Shown: one piece after another, positions 26,488-34,659 of the stretch
Position numbering within the stretch: position 1 is the first letter of the stretch
Layout: every line of letters starts with the position of its first letter
Assembly: GCF_003012055.1 (NCBI RefSeq)
Contig: NZ_JYGE01000006.1
Location: 124,001 to 188,000, forward strand
From: Peptostreptococcus russellii
GTDB lineage: Bacteria; Bacillota; Clostridia; Peptostreptococcales; Peptostreptococcaceae
Direction: 5' to 3'
DNA length: 64,000 bases
Program-made: the position numbers and the translations under genes
The notes under the pieces: generated by a model
Seen by the model: the letters and a program-made list of their open reading frames with translations, nothing else
Database searches by the model: none
Told to the model about the DNA's origin: nothing

Positions 26488-26949
26488 ATGGAAACAAAAG
26501 TAGAAAGTTTTGTGTTAGATCACACTAAGGTAAAAGCACCATATGTAAGAAAGTGTTGTCTACTGGACGGTGAAAAAGGAGATAAGGTAACAAAGTTTGA
26601 TTTGAGGTTTTTACAACCGAATAAAGAAGTCTTTGAAACAAGTGCAATACACGGTCTCGAACACTTATTAGCTACTTATTTAAGAGAGACTATGGATGGA
26701 GTAATAGACTTATCACCTATGGGATGCAGAACAGGATATTATTTGATTATGTGGGGGGATGTTGAACCTTCATATGTAAAAAATGGACTAGAAAAAGCTT
26801 TAGAAATGGTTCTAGAGACAGATGAAATGCCTGCAGCCACAGAGGAAGAATGTGGTAATTACAGAGATTTATCTCTAGAAGGAGCTAAAAAATATACAAA
26901 ATATGTTCTTGAAAAGGGATTTTCTTTAAACATCTATGGAGATAAATAA
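26488..26949 (+). CDS. luxS: S-ribosylhomocysteine lyase LuxS
   Basis: 153 residues, the standard LuxS length. The metal motif is HGLEH (H55, H59) with the second cysteine ligand C122 in EEECGNY and the catalytic Cys80 in PMGCRTGYY. It splits S-ribosylhomocysteine into homocysteine and DPD, the precursor of autoinducer-2, and so returns homocysteine to the methionine cycle encoded around 48-56 kb. It begins 14 bases after the cell-wall protease gene with AGAAGGA as binding site. A 15-pair terminator follows. Confidence 0.96.
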   Translation: METKVESFVLDHTKVKAPYVRKCCLLDGEKGDKVTKFDLRFLQPNKEVFETSAIHGLEHLLATYLRETMDGVIDLSPMGCRTGYYLIMWGDVEPSYVKNGLEKALEMVLETDEMPAATEEECGNYRDLSLEGAKKYTKYVLEKGFSLNIYGDK

Positions 26950-26968
26950 GCAATAAAAATATAAATTA

Positions 26969-27013
26969 AATGAGATGTTTATATATCTATTAAAGTAATA
27001 TAAACATCTCATT
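26969..27013. terminator. terminator after luxS
   Basis: Fifteen-pair stem (26969-26983 with 26999-27013) with a 15-base loop; a weak T content follows. Confidence 0.75.
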
Positions 27014-27043
27014 ATCTAAATCAAAAAACTGGAGGGCTTGTAT

Positions 27044-28447
27044 ATGAAAATATATAATACAATGACGAGACAAAAAGAAGAATTTGTACCACTTGAAGCT
27101 GGGAAAGTAAAAATGTACGTGTGTGGTCCGACTGTATACAACTTTATACATCTAGGAAATGCTAGACCTTTTGCAGTATTTGATACATTGAGAAGATACT
27201 TTGAATATAAGGGATATGACGTTACATATATTCAAAACTTTACAGATGTTGATGATAAAATAATAAAGAGAAGTCATGAAGAGGGGATAACACCTGAAGA
27301 AGTGGCAAACAAGTATATAGAGGAATATTTTAAAGACTGTGATGCATTGGGAATTAAAAGAGCTACAGTACATCCTCAGGTTACTGACAATATAAAGTAT
27401 ATAATAGAGTTTATAGAAGGTTTAATAGCCAAGGGATATGCATATGAATCTGAAGGGGATGTTTTATTTAGAACAAGAAAATTCCCTGATTACGGAAAAT
27501 TATCTCATCAAAATATAGAAGAGCTAGAGCTTGGAGCAAGAATAGATGTAGATCAAAAGAAGGAAGATCCATTAGACTTTGTTCTTTGGAAAGCAAAGAA
27601 AGAGGGAGAACCAGGCTGGAAGAGTCCTTGGGGTGAAGGAAGACCAGGCTGGCATATAGAGTGTTCTGTAATGTCAAGGAGATATCTTGGCGAGACAATA
27701 GATATACATGCAGGAGGACAGGACTTACAGTTCCCTCACCATGAAAATGAAATAGCTCAAAGTGAGAGCTGCAGTGGAAAGACATTTGCTAAATACTGGA
27801 TGCACAATGGATATATAAATGTTGATGGAGAAAAAATGAGTAAATCTCTAGGAAACTTCTTCACGGTAAGAGAAATTGGAGAAAAGTATGATCTAGGGCT
27901 AGTAAGATTTTTCCTATTATCAACTCATTATAGAAATCCTGTAAACTTCAGTGATACAATACTAGATCAGTCCAAAGCAGGTCTTGAAAGATTGACAAAT
28001 GCAAGAGACAGAGCGGAATTTATATTGGATAAATTAGTAGAAGATAATTTAAAAGACTCAGAAAAAGAATTATTAAAGCAAGTAGATTCTTATAGAGATA
28101 AATTTACTGAAGCAATGGATGATGATTTAAATACAGCCGATGCAATAAGTGCGATATTTGAACTTGCTAAGTTTATGAATACAAATATACAAGAAGAATC
28201 ATCTAAGGAGTTTGTTCAAAAGAATTTGGATTTATTTAACGAGCTGACAGGAGTATTAAATATAGCTCAAAAGTCTACAGAAGAAGATGATGGACTAACT
28301 GAAAAAGTAGAAGAGTTGATAGCCAAAAGAGCAGAAGCTAAAAAGAATAAAGATTTCTCATTGGCAGACCAAATTAGAGAAGAACTAACAAATATGGGTA
28401 TATCAATAGAAGATACTAGACAGGGAGTAAAATGGAAGAGAATATAA
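27044..28447 (+). CDS. cysS: cysteinyl-tRNA synthetase
   Basis: 467-residue class I aminoacyl-tRNA synthetase. The N-terminus [21 protein letters not shown] has the zinc cysteine and the HIGH variant HLGN. The second zinc region is in WHIECS and HHENE, and KMSKS lies near residue 270 ([10 protein letters not shown]). The C-terminal anticodon-binding DALR-type domain is helical. The start at 27044 is chosen because GGAGGG is seven bases upstream; an in-frame TTG at 27038 is too close. Its end overlaps the Mini-III gene by 16 bases. It opens the conserved Firmicutes run cysS-mrnC-rlmB-rae1-sigH. Confidence 0.97.
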   Translation: MKIYNTMTRQKEEFVPLEAGKVKMYVCGPTVYNFIHLGNARPFAVFDTLRRYFEYKGYDVTYIQNFTDVDDKIIKRSHEEGITPEEVANKYIEEYFKDCDALGIKRATVHPQVTDNIKYIIEFIEGLIAKGYAYESEGDVLFRTRKFPDYGKLSHQNIEELELGARIDVDQKKEDPLDFVLWKAKKEGEPGWKSPWGEGRPGWHIECSVMSRRYLGETIDIHAGGQDLQFPHHENEIAQSESCSGKTFAKYWMHNGYINVDGEKMSKSLGNFFTVREIGEKYDLGLVRFFLLSTHYRNPVNFSDTILDQSKAGLERLTNARDRAEFILDKLVEDNLKDSEKELLKQVDSYRDKFTEAMDDDLNTADAISAIFELAKFMNTNIQEESSKEFVQKNLDLFNELTGVLNIAQKSTEEDDGLTEKVEELIAKRAEAKKNKDFSLADQIREELTNMGISIEDTRQGVKWKRI

Positions 28448-28854
28448 TTAAATATAAAGAGATTAGTAAAGAGGAGTTGGCGAGAATATCGCCACTCACT
28501 CTTGCCTATCTTGGAGATACAGTATACGAATCATATATAAGAGAATATCTTATAAGAAAGAATATATTTTTAAAAATAAATGATTTACATAAATTAGCAA
28601 TAAAATATGTAAATGCATCAGCTCAGTCAAAGGCGATTAAAGGTATAGAAGGAATTCTTACTCAAGAAGAAGAAAATGTATTCAAAAGAGGAAGAAATCA
28701 CAAAAAAAATACAAGTGCAAAGAATGCTAGTGTTGTAGATTATAGACATTCAACTGGCTTTGAAGCGGTAATAGGATATTTGTATTTAGATGGTGATGAC
28801 GAGAGGTTAGAATATATAATAGAAGAAAGTATAGACGTAATAGAAAATATATAA
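28432..28854 (+). CDS. mrnC: Mini-ribonuclease III
   Basis: 140-residue RNase III-like protein without the double-stranded RNA-binding domain, as is usual for Mini-III. The catalytic core shows LTLAYLGDTVYESYIREYL (acidic Asp of the signature) and FKRGRNHKKN, and ends GFEAVIGYLYLDGD, the second catalytic helix. In Bacillus, Mini-III trims the ends of 23S rRNA. The start ATG lies inside the cysS end (16-base overlap), so translation is coupled. It is followed 14 bases later by rlmB. Family and position agree, so the call is secure. Confidence 0.95.
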   Translation: MEENIIKYKEISKEELARISPLTLAYLGDTVYESYIREYLIRKNIFLKINDLHKLAIKYVNASAQSKAIKGIEGILTQEEENVFKRGRNHKKNTSAKNASVVDYRHSTGFEAVIGYLYLDGDDERLEYIIEESIDVIENI

Positions 28855-28868
28855 GGTGGTGAACTTTT

Positions 28869-29603
28869 TTGGCGATAATTGAAGGAAGAAATCCTGTACT
28901 AGAGGCCTTAAAAAATGATAGAGAAATAGATAAGATAATGGTAAATAAAGCAGCAAAAGAGGGCTCTATAAAGAAAATAGTTGCTATGGCGAAGGAAAAG
29001 AAAGTAATATTGCAACAAGTAGATAGACATAAGCTAGATGAAATGTCAGAAAGTCACTCACATCAGGGAGTAATTGCTATTATAAGTGAATATAAATACT
29101 ATGAGCTAGATGAAGTATTAGAAATACCTAAAGAAAAAGGAGAAGATCCATTTTTTATAATATTAGATGGAATAACAGATCCTCATAACTTAGGCTCTAT
29201 AATAAGAACTGCAGATGCTGTAGGAGCTCATGCGGTAATTATACCGAAAAGAAGAAGTGCACAAATTACTCCAGTAGTAGCAAAGGCTTCAGCTGGGGCC
29301 GTAGAGTATGTGCCAGTATGTAAAGTAACCAATATTGCAAACACTATCAAAACTTTGAAAGAAAATGGTCTATGGATTGCAGCTGTAGATATGGACGGGG
29401 AATCCTTTTTCAGACAAAACCTATCAGGAGCGTTGGCTCTTGTAGTAGGAAGTGAAGGATCTGGAATATCTAGGCTAGTAAAAGAAAATTGTGATTTCAC
29501 TGTAAGTATGCCGATGTCTGGAAATGTAACATCTCTAAACGCATCAGTAGCAGGTGGAATACTACTATATGAAGTGTATAGACAGAGAAATGCGAAAAAA
29601 TAA
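28869..29603 (+). CDS. rlmB: 23S rRNA (guanosine-2'-O)-methyltransferase, RlmB/TrmH family
   Basis: 244-residue SPOUT methyltransferase. An N-terminal L30e-like RNA-binding part (about 1-75) starts IIEGRNPVLEALKN. The SAM-binding knot has DGITDPHNLGSIIRTADA (motif 1), VVGSEGSGISRL (motif 2) and SLNASVAGGILLYE (motif 3). The start is TTG at 28869 after AGGTGGTGA; it matches the conserved N-terminus. The gene probably methylates guanosine in the large ribosomal subunit RNA. Its 3' end overlaps the proposed start of the downstream Rae1-like gene. It belongs to the conserved cysS-sigH run. Confidence 0.94.
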   Translation: MAIIEGRNPVLEALKNDREIDKIMVNKAAKEGSIKKIVAMAKEKKVILQQVDRHKLDEMSESHSHQGVIAIISEYKYYELDEVLEIPKEKGEDPFFIILDGITDPHNLGSIIRTADAVGAHAVIIPKRRSAQITPVVAKASAGAVEYVPVCKVTNIANTIKTLKENGLWIAAVDMDGESFFRQNLSGALALVVGSEGSGISRLVKENCDFTVSMPMSGNVTSLNASVAGGILLYEVYRQRNAKK

Positions 29604-30132
29604 ATATGTTTCGAGAAAATTTTTGATAGTTGATGGATATAATATTATAAATGCCTGGCCTAGTCTAAAGAAAGTATCTGAAGAAAATTTAGAAGAGTCC
29701 AGAGATAAATTGGTTGGATATATTTTAGAATATTCTAAGATGAAAGGATATGAAGCCTATGTAGTCTTTGATGCATACAATGTCAAGGGAACTAGTGAAA
29801 AAATAGAGGACCATCATGGGATAACAGTGGTATTTACAAAAGAAAATCAAACTGCAGATAGCTATATAGAAAAATTCATATCTTCGCTTTCCAAATATGA
29901 TGAAGTAGCGGTTGCAACGAGCGATTATGCAGAGCAACAAATAGTTCTAGGCAAGGGGTGTTCAAGGGTACCAGCTAGAGAGTTAATAGAAAGTTTCAAT
30001 AGATCTAAAAGTGACCTAAGAAAGCAAAATAAAAATCAAACCAGCAAGTACAACAGTATGAATAGGTTGGAAAATAGGATAGATAGTAATATCCTTGAAA
30101 AACTGGAGAAAATTAGAAGAGGAAACAATTAA
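29590..30132 (+). CDS. NYN-domain ribosome-associated endoribonuclease, Rae1/YacP-like
   Basis: About 180 residues of the YacP family (PIN/NYN fold). Typical motifs are FLIVDGYNIINAWP at the N-terminus (catalytic Asp), YVVFDAY, and VVFTKENQTADSYIEKFI, with VATSDYAEQQIVLGKG after it. In Bacillus, Rae1 enters the ribosomal A site and cuts mRNA. The start at 29590 (MRKNKYVS) is preferred to an in-frame ATG at 29554, since the extra 12 residues are not family-like; both overlap the end of rlmB. The C-terminal 40 residues are Lys/Asn rich. It is followed 23 bases on by sigH. Confidence 0.85.
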   Translation: MRKNKYVSRKFLIVDGYNIINAWPSLKKVSEENLEESRDKLVGYILEYSKMKGYEAYVVFDAYNVKGTSEKIEDHHGITVVFTKENQTADSYIEKFISSLSKYDEVAVATSDYAEQQIVLGKGCSRVPARELIESFNRSKSDLRKQNKNQTSKYNSMNRLENRIDSNILEKLEKIRRGNN

Positions 30133-30155
30133 TATGAATTGAGCTGGAGGTAGCG

Positions 30156-30827
30156 ATGTCTAAAATAGTTACTGAAGGGAATTTAGAGGAGGAAGATTTG
30201 GATTCAAGTAAAATCTCTCACTCCGATGAAGACTATAAATATGTAAAAGAAGCACAAAAAGGAAATATAGCGGCTATTAACCATATAATTAGCAAGTACG
30301 ACATAATGGTTAAAGCTAAGTCAAAAATGTATTTTATGATAGGCTCTGATAGAGAGGATATGATACAAGAAGGAATGATAGGTTTATACAAGGCTATAAG
30401 AGACTATAATGATGAAAAAACATGTACATTCAGTAGTTTTGCGAGCATATGTGTGACTAGACAGATGATAACAGCAGTAAAAACGTCTACAAGACAAAAA
30501 CACATTCCTTTAAATTCATATGTTTCTTTAAATAAGCCTGTATATGATGGGGATTCTGAATCAGATAGAAATTTATTTGACATTATAACAAATAATGCAG
30601 ATTCAGATCCAGAAAAGCTAATAATTAGCAAGGAAAATTATAAAAATATAGAGAATAAAATAAATGAAGTGCTAACTCCTTTAGAAGAGGAAGTATTGAC
30701 TCTTTATATGTCAGGTGAAAAATACAGCGAAATAGCAAATGCTCTTGGAAAAAATGAAAAATCAATAGACAATGCTATGCAAAGAGCGAAAAAAAAGCTC
30801 ATAAAATCATTAGAAGAAAATGAATAA
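30156..30827 (+). CDS. sigH: RNA polymerase sigma factor SigH-type
   Basis: 223-residue sigma-70-family factor with regions 2 and 4. Region 2 contains DREDMIQEGMIGLYKAIRDYN and FSSFASICVTRQMITAVKT. Region 4 has the helix-turn-helix YSEIANALGKNEKSIDNAMQRAKKKL. It matches the stationary-phase/sporulation factor SigH in sequence type and in position after rlmB-yacP. In non-sporulating relatives SigH also serves competence-type genes; whether this organism sporulates is not visible. TGGAGGT precedes ATG 30156. The 20-pair terminator after it ends the cysS-sigH operon, and the ribosomal genes that normally follow are 30 kb away. Confidence 0.95.
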   Translation: MSKIVTEGNLEEEDLDSSKISHSDEDYKYVKEAQKGNIAAINHIISKYDIMVKAKSKMYFMIGSDREDMIQEGMIGLYKAIRDYNDEKTCTFSSFASICVTRQMITAVKTSTRQKHIPLNSYVSLNKPVYDGDSESDRNLFDIITNNADSDPEKLIISKENYKNIENKINEVLTPLEEEVLTLYMSGEKYSEIANALGKNEKSIDNAMQRAKKKLIKSLEENE

Positions 30828-30846
30828 TAAAAAATATTTAAAAAAT

Positions 30847-30897
30847 AAAATAGCGTAATAAAAGAAGTTTGGCTGATTTCTTTTATTACGCTATTTT
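30847..30897. terminator. terminator after sigH
   Basis: Twenty-pair perfect stem (30847-30866 with 30878-30897), A-rich on the left and T-rich on the right. Confidence 0.9.
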
Positions 30898-31330
30898 AGT
30901 CTAAATAGATTCTGTCAAATATAATAATAGAATTTTTAAAGTATAATCTGAGCTTTAAAGGAAATAAGGAATAAAATTGAATATTAAGGGTATAAAAAAA
31001 AGAAGTCAGAAATAAATATCAAATTAGCCGTAATAATATTATATTATAGCTTTTAGCGAGATAGTTTAAAAGATTAGGTTAATAAACTTAGTATATAGCA
31101 TAAAAAAAATATATTACAAGAGTTAAAAAGTTCTTAATTATATAAAAATTTAGGAAAAAGTGCTATAATAATACTTAGGTCTATAGATAATAGAGTATAT
31201 ATAATTTCAGCCTAGATATTTCAAATTAGATTTTGTTATAGAAGGCTTTGTATTTTTGTTTTAAGAATTATTAACTTGTAAGATCTGTATCTATAGTTTT
31301 AGAAATCAATAAAATTACTGGAGGTTGACT
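30898..31330. other. AT-rich spacer upstream of aminopeptidase P
   Basis: No gene seen. TATAAT at 31164-31169 is a possible -10 but lacks a good -35. Confidence 0.45.
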
Positions 31331-33118
31331 ATGAAAGTTTCAGAAAGAATTGATGTATTAAGAAAGATGATGGATGAAAAGGGTATTGATGTATATATAG
31401 TACCTTCTTCAGATTTCCACCAGAGTGAATATGTTGGAGAACATTTTAAGGCTAGAGAATTTATGACAGGATTTACTGGTTCTGCAGGTACTGCTGTATT
31501 TACAAAGGATGAAGCAGGTATGTGGACAGACGGAAGATATTTCCTACAGGCTGGTATACAGATGGAAGGAACTGGTGTTGAATTAAGAAAGATGGGCGAG
31601 CCAGGTGTTCCTACTGTTGAAGAATATATAGAAAGCATACTTCCTGAAAACGGTACTATCGGATTTGACGGTAGAGTTATATCTGTTGGCGAAGGTGAAG
31701 AATATGAAAGAATAGTTAAAGAAAAAAATGGAAAGATAGTATATCAGTATGATTTAGTAGATGATATATGGAAGGACAGAGTATCTATTCCTCAGGAGCC
31801 AGTATTCCATTTAGACGAAAAATATAGCGGAGAATCAGCTGCTAGCAAATTAGAAAGAGTAAGAGAAGTAATGAAATCTAAGGGGGCTAATGCTCATATA
31901 ATAGCAACTCTTGATGATACAGGTTGGTTATTCAATATAAGAGGTAACGATGTTGAATTCTTCCCATTGATTCTTAGCTACTCTATGGTGCTAAAAGATA
32001 AGGCTATACTTTATATTCAGGAATCTAAGGTAAATGATGAAATAAAGGCAATGCTTGCAAAGGATAATGTAGAGTTAAGACCTTACAATGACATATATGA
32101 AGATGTAAAGGAATTTGGAGCTGGGGATACTATCTTAATAGATCCAAGAAGATTAAACTATGCTCTATACAATAATATCAAAAAAGATGTTAAGGTAGTT
32201 GAAGATATGAACCCTACAGTTTTATTCAAGGCTATAAAGAATGAAACTGAGATTGCAAATATCAAAAAGGCAGAAATAAAAGACTCAATAGCACATGCTA
32301 AATTTATGTATTGGATCAAAAACCATGCTCTTGAAGAAGGCGCTTCAGAAATGAGTGCTAGTGAAAAGCTAGAATCTCTAAGAAAAGAACAGCCAAACTA
32401 CAAGTGGCAGTCATTTGCTCCAATAAGCTCATTTGGAGAGCACGCTGCAATAGTTCATTATGAATCTTCTCCAGAAACTGATGTAAAGTTTGAAGAAGGA
32501 AACTTCTATCTATCAGATACTGGTGCAGGATTTTTGGATGGTTCAACAGATATAACAAGAACATTTGCAATAGGTGATGTTGATGAAGAAAAGAAGAGAC
32601 ACTTTACACTAGTATTAAAGTCTCATCTTGGATTGTCTAGAGCTGTATTCTTAGAAGGTTGTACTGGTATGAATCTAGATATACTTTCTAGACAGCCAAT
32701 ATGGGAAGCGGAAATGAACTTTAATCATGGTACAGGTCATGGTATAGGATACCTTGGAAACATACATGAGCCTCCAACAGGAATCAGATGGCAGTTTAGA
32801 GCTCACGAAGTTCATCCTCTAGAAGATGGTATGGTAATAACAAATGAACCAGGACTTTACATTGGTGGATCTCATGGTATCAGACTAGAAAATGAAATAT
32901 TAGTAAGAAAGGGTGCAGCTAATGAATATGGACAGTTCATGTACTTTGAACCTATAACATTTATTCCATTTGATTTAGATGCTATAATACCAGAAATGCT
33001 TACTGAAAGAGAAAGAACAGAATTAAATGAATATCATGCAAAGGTATATGAATTAATAGCTCCTCATCTAACTGAAGATGAAAGAGAATGGTTCAAGAAA
33101 TATACAAGAGCTATATAA
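31331..33118 (+). CDS. Xaa-Pro aminopeptidase, three-domain M24B type
   Basis: 595-residue aminopeptidase P of the long, three-domain form found in eukaryotes and many Firmicutes. Two creatinase-like domains come first (start RIDVLRKMMDEKGIDVYIVPSSDFHQSEY; GFTGSAGTAVF). The C-terminal pita-bread catalytic domain follows, with metal ligands in SDTGAGFLDGSTDITRTF (two Asp), NHGTGHGIGYLGNIHE (His), TNEPGLYI (Glu) and RLENEILV (Glu). It removes N-terminal residues before proline, giving free proline for the cell. The start is ATG 31331 after CTGGAGGTTG; the TTG two codons upstream is less likely. It has a strong terminator and stands alone. A second, shorter M24 enzyme is at 59603. Confidence 0.95.
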   Translation: MKVSERIDVLRKMMDEKGIDVYIVPSSDFHQSEYVGEHFKAREFMTGFTGSAGTAVFTKDEAGMWTDGRYFLQAGIQMEGTGVELRKMGEPGVPTVEEYIESILPENGTIGFDGRVISVGEGEEYERIVKEKNGKIVYQYDLVDDIWKDRVSIPQEPVFHLDEKYSGESAASKLERVREVMKSKGANAHIIATLDDTGWLFNIRGNDVEFFPLILSYSMVLKDKAILYIQESKVNDEIKAMLAKDNVELRPYNDIYEDVKEFGAGDTILIDPRRLNYALYNNIKKDVKVVEDMNPTVLFKAIKNETEIANIKKAEIKDSIAHAKFMYWIKNHALEEGASEMSASEKLESLRKEQPNYKWQSFAPISSFGEHAAIVHYESSPETDVKFEEGNFYLSDTGAGFLDGSTDITRTFAIGDVDEEKKRHFTLVLKSHLGLSRAVFLEGCTGMNLDILSRQPIWEAEMNFNHGTGHGIGYLGNIHEPPTGIRWQFRAHEVHPLEDGMVITNEPGLYIGGSHGIRLENEILVRKGAANEYGQFMYFEPITFIPFDLDAIIPEMLTERERTELNEYHAKVYELIAPHLTEDEREWFKKYTRAI

Positions 33119-33141
33119 AAATTAAAATAGAGAGTTTTAAT

Positions 33142-33176
33142 AAAAAGGAGAATCTAATGGTTCTCCTTTTTTATAT
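33142..33176 (+). terminator. terminator after aminopeptidase P
   Basis: Eleven-pair stem (AAAAAGGAGAA 33142-33152 with TTCTCCTTTTT 33161-33171) with T-rich tail. Confidence 0.9.
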
Positions 33177-34346
33177 TCTGAAATTTTATAATCAAAGTAA
33201 TTGACAGTAAATATAAATAGTAAGAAGAGATAAAGCTTAAATCAGAAAAATACAGATTGAAAAAAGTATAAAACTATATTTTAAGAAATTTATTAAAAAA
33301 TAAATCCTAAAAAGCTTTAATATAAAATATATATAGTAAAAAAACAAATTTTTATAAAAAAATTAAAAATAATATTATAATTAGAAAAATATATATAAAA
33401 AATAGAAGTATTAAAAGTATAATTTATTTAAAATATCAAAATAAAATAAAAAAGAAAATCCAACTCACTAAAGAAGATACATAACAATAAAACTAAATAT
33501 AAACTCCACAAAAAAACATTGAAATAATTTATAAAAAATAGATTAAAAAATAAAAAGGTAGATCCAGTAAAGGGGAATAAAAAATATTAAAAAGAGTTTA
33601 TCAGAAGAATAAATCAAGAAAAAAAGACAAAAAAGAAAGTCTAGCCAAAAAAAGCAGCAAAAATAATCAAAAATAATTAAGTAAGATTAATTCAGAAATA
33701 TAAGTTCAAACTTAAAAATATCATAAATATATAAATAGCCTTATACTAATAAAATGGTTAGAAAATATAATGTATTGCATTTTTTTGATAGGGACTCTTC
33801 TAAATTTAAATAAAAATAAGAAAAATTAAATAAAATGTTTATAAAGTCGCTATTTTTGAAATTTTTTGAAAATTATCGAAAAAATGTTAAAAAATAAACC
33901 AAAAAGGTGTATAATGGTATTAATAGATATATGGATAAATAGAAAATTTCGATAGCAGTAGATACTTAATATTTTTCATAAATAGAAAAAAGAAAAAAAT
34001 ATTTTAAAAAATTTTAATTTTTTATGTATTTGAGAAATATTTGCAGATAACAATCATTTTATTAATCTAACTACTGTTGGAACTTTGCTTTATAAGTAAT
34101 TATGATTGACTATTGATAAGTATTTGAAGTAGTTATCTTTATTTAGTTTTTGGGTAATTTATCCTATCTTAATATCAACAAACAGTTACTTTTATCAAGT
34201 AATATTATACAAATTGTATATACAATTTGTAATTTTTCTTATTTTTAGTTATTTTACATACTTGAATCTTATTCAAATATGGTGTAAAATAATTAACAAA
34301 ATGAAAACTGAAAATTTAGAATTTTTTTCTGAAAGGAGGAAATTGA
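33177..34346. other. 1.2-kb gene-free, strand-skewed spacer before the V-ATPase operon
   Basis: From about 33180 to 33740 the + strand is dominated by A with little T outside short words, and no frame of note is open. A TATAAT at 33910-33915 may be a -10 element. A 24-base perfect palindrome TACAAATTGTAT/ATACAATTTGTA at 34208-34231, followed by a T-rich run, may be a leader terminator or transcript-end hairpin. No RNA gene is recognised. Confidence 0.55.
34208..34240 (+). terminator. possible leader terminator upstream of the V-ATPase operon
   Basis: The 24-base perfect palindrome (34208-34231) is followed by ATTTTTCTT. It lies 115 bases before the first ATPase gene and has no coding gene directly upstream. 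Confidence 0.4.
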
Positions 34347-34658
34347 ATGGCAAAAGAAGCTTTATTAAAAGTTGTAGAAGCTGAGGAAAAGGCAGAGGAA
34401 TTAATCAGGATTGCAAAAGATGAATCAAGAGATTTAATATCTATGTCTGAAAAGAAATCAAAAGATTTGCTAGAGAGTACAACAATCAAGGCAAAAGTCG
34501 AATGTGACAGACTAAAATCCAAGGCTGAAGATGATATGAAAGAAGAGCTAGACGCCATATCTCAAGTAAGTGAGGAAAAATGTAAGTCCATAATTGACAT
34601 TCCTCAGGACAGATTCAATGAAGCTAAGAAAATACTAGTAGAGAGGATAGTGAAGTAA
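34347..34658 (+). CDS. V-type ATPase subunit G/H (peripheral stalk)
   Basis: 103-residue charged, helical coiled-coil protein with Glu/Lys/Ala heptads over nearly all its length (KVVEAEEKAEELIRIAKDES). It is the first gene of the V-ATPase operon and corresponds to NtpF of Enterococcus or AtpH of archaeal-type enzymes, which pairs with subunit E to form the peripheral stalk. AAAGGAGGAAATTG precedes the ATG. The next gene starts two bases after its stop. Sequence conservation is low in this subunit family, so position and coiled-coil character carry the assignment. Confidence 0.85.
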   Translation: MAKEALLKVVEAEEKAEELIRIAKDESRDLISMSEKKSKDLLESTTIKAKVECDRLKSKAEDDMKEELDAISQVSEEKCKSIIDIPQDRFNEAKKILVERIVK

Positions 34659-34659
34659 T

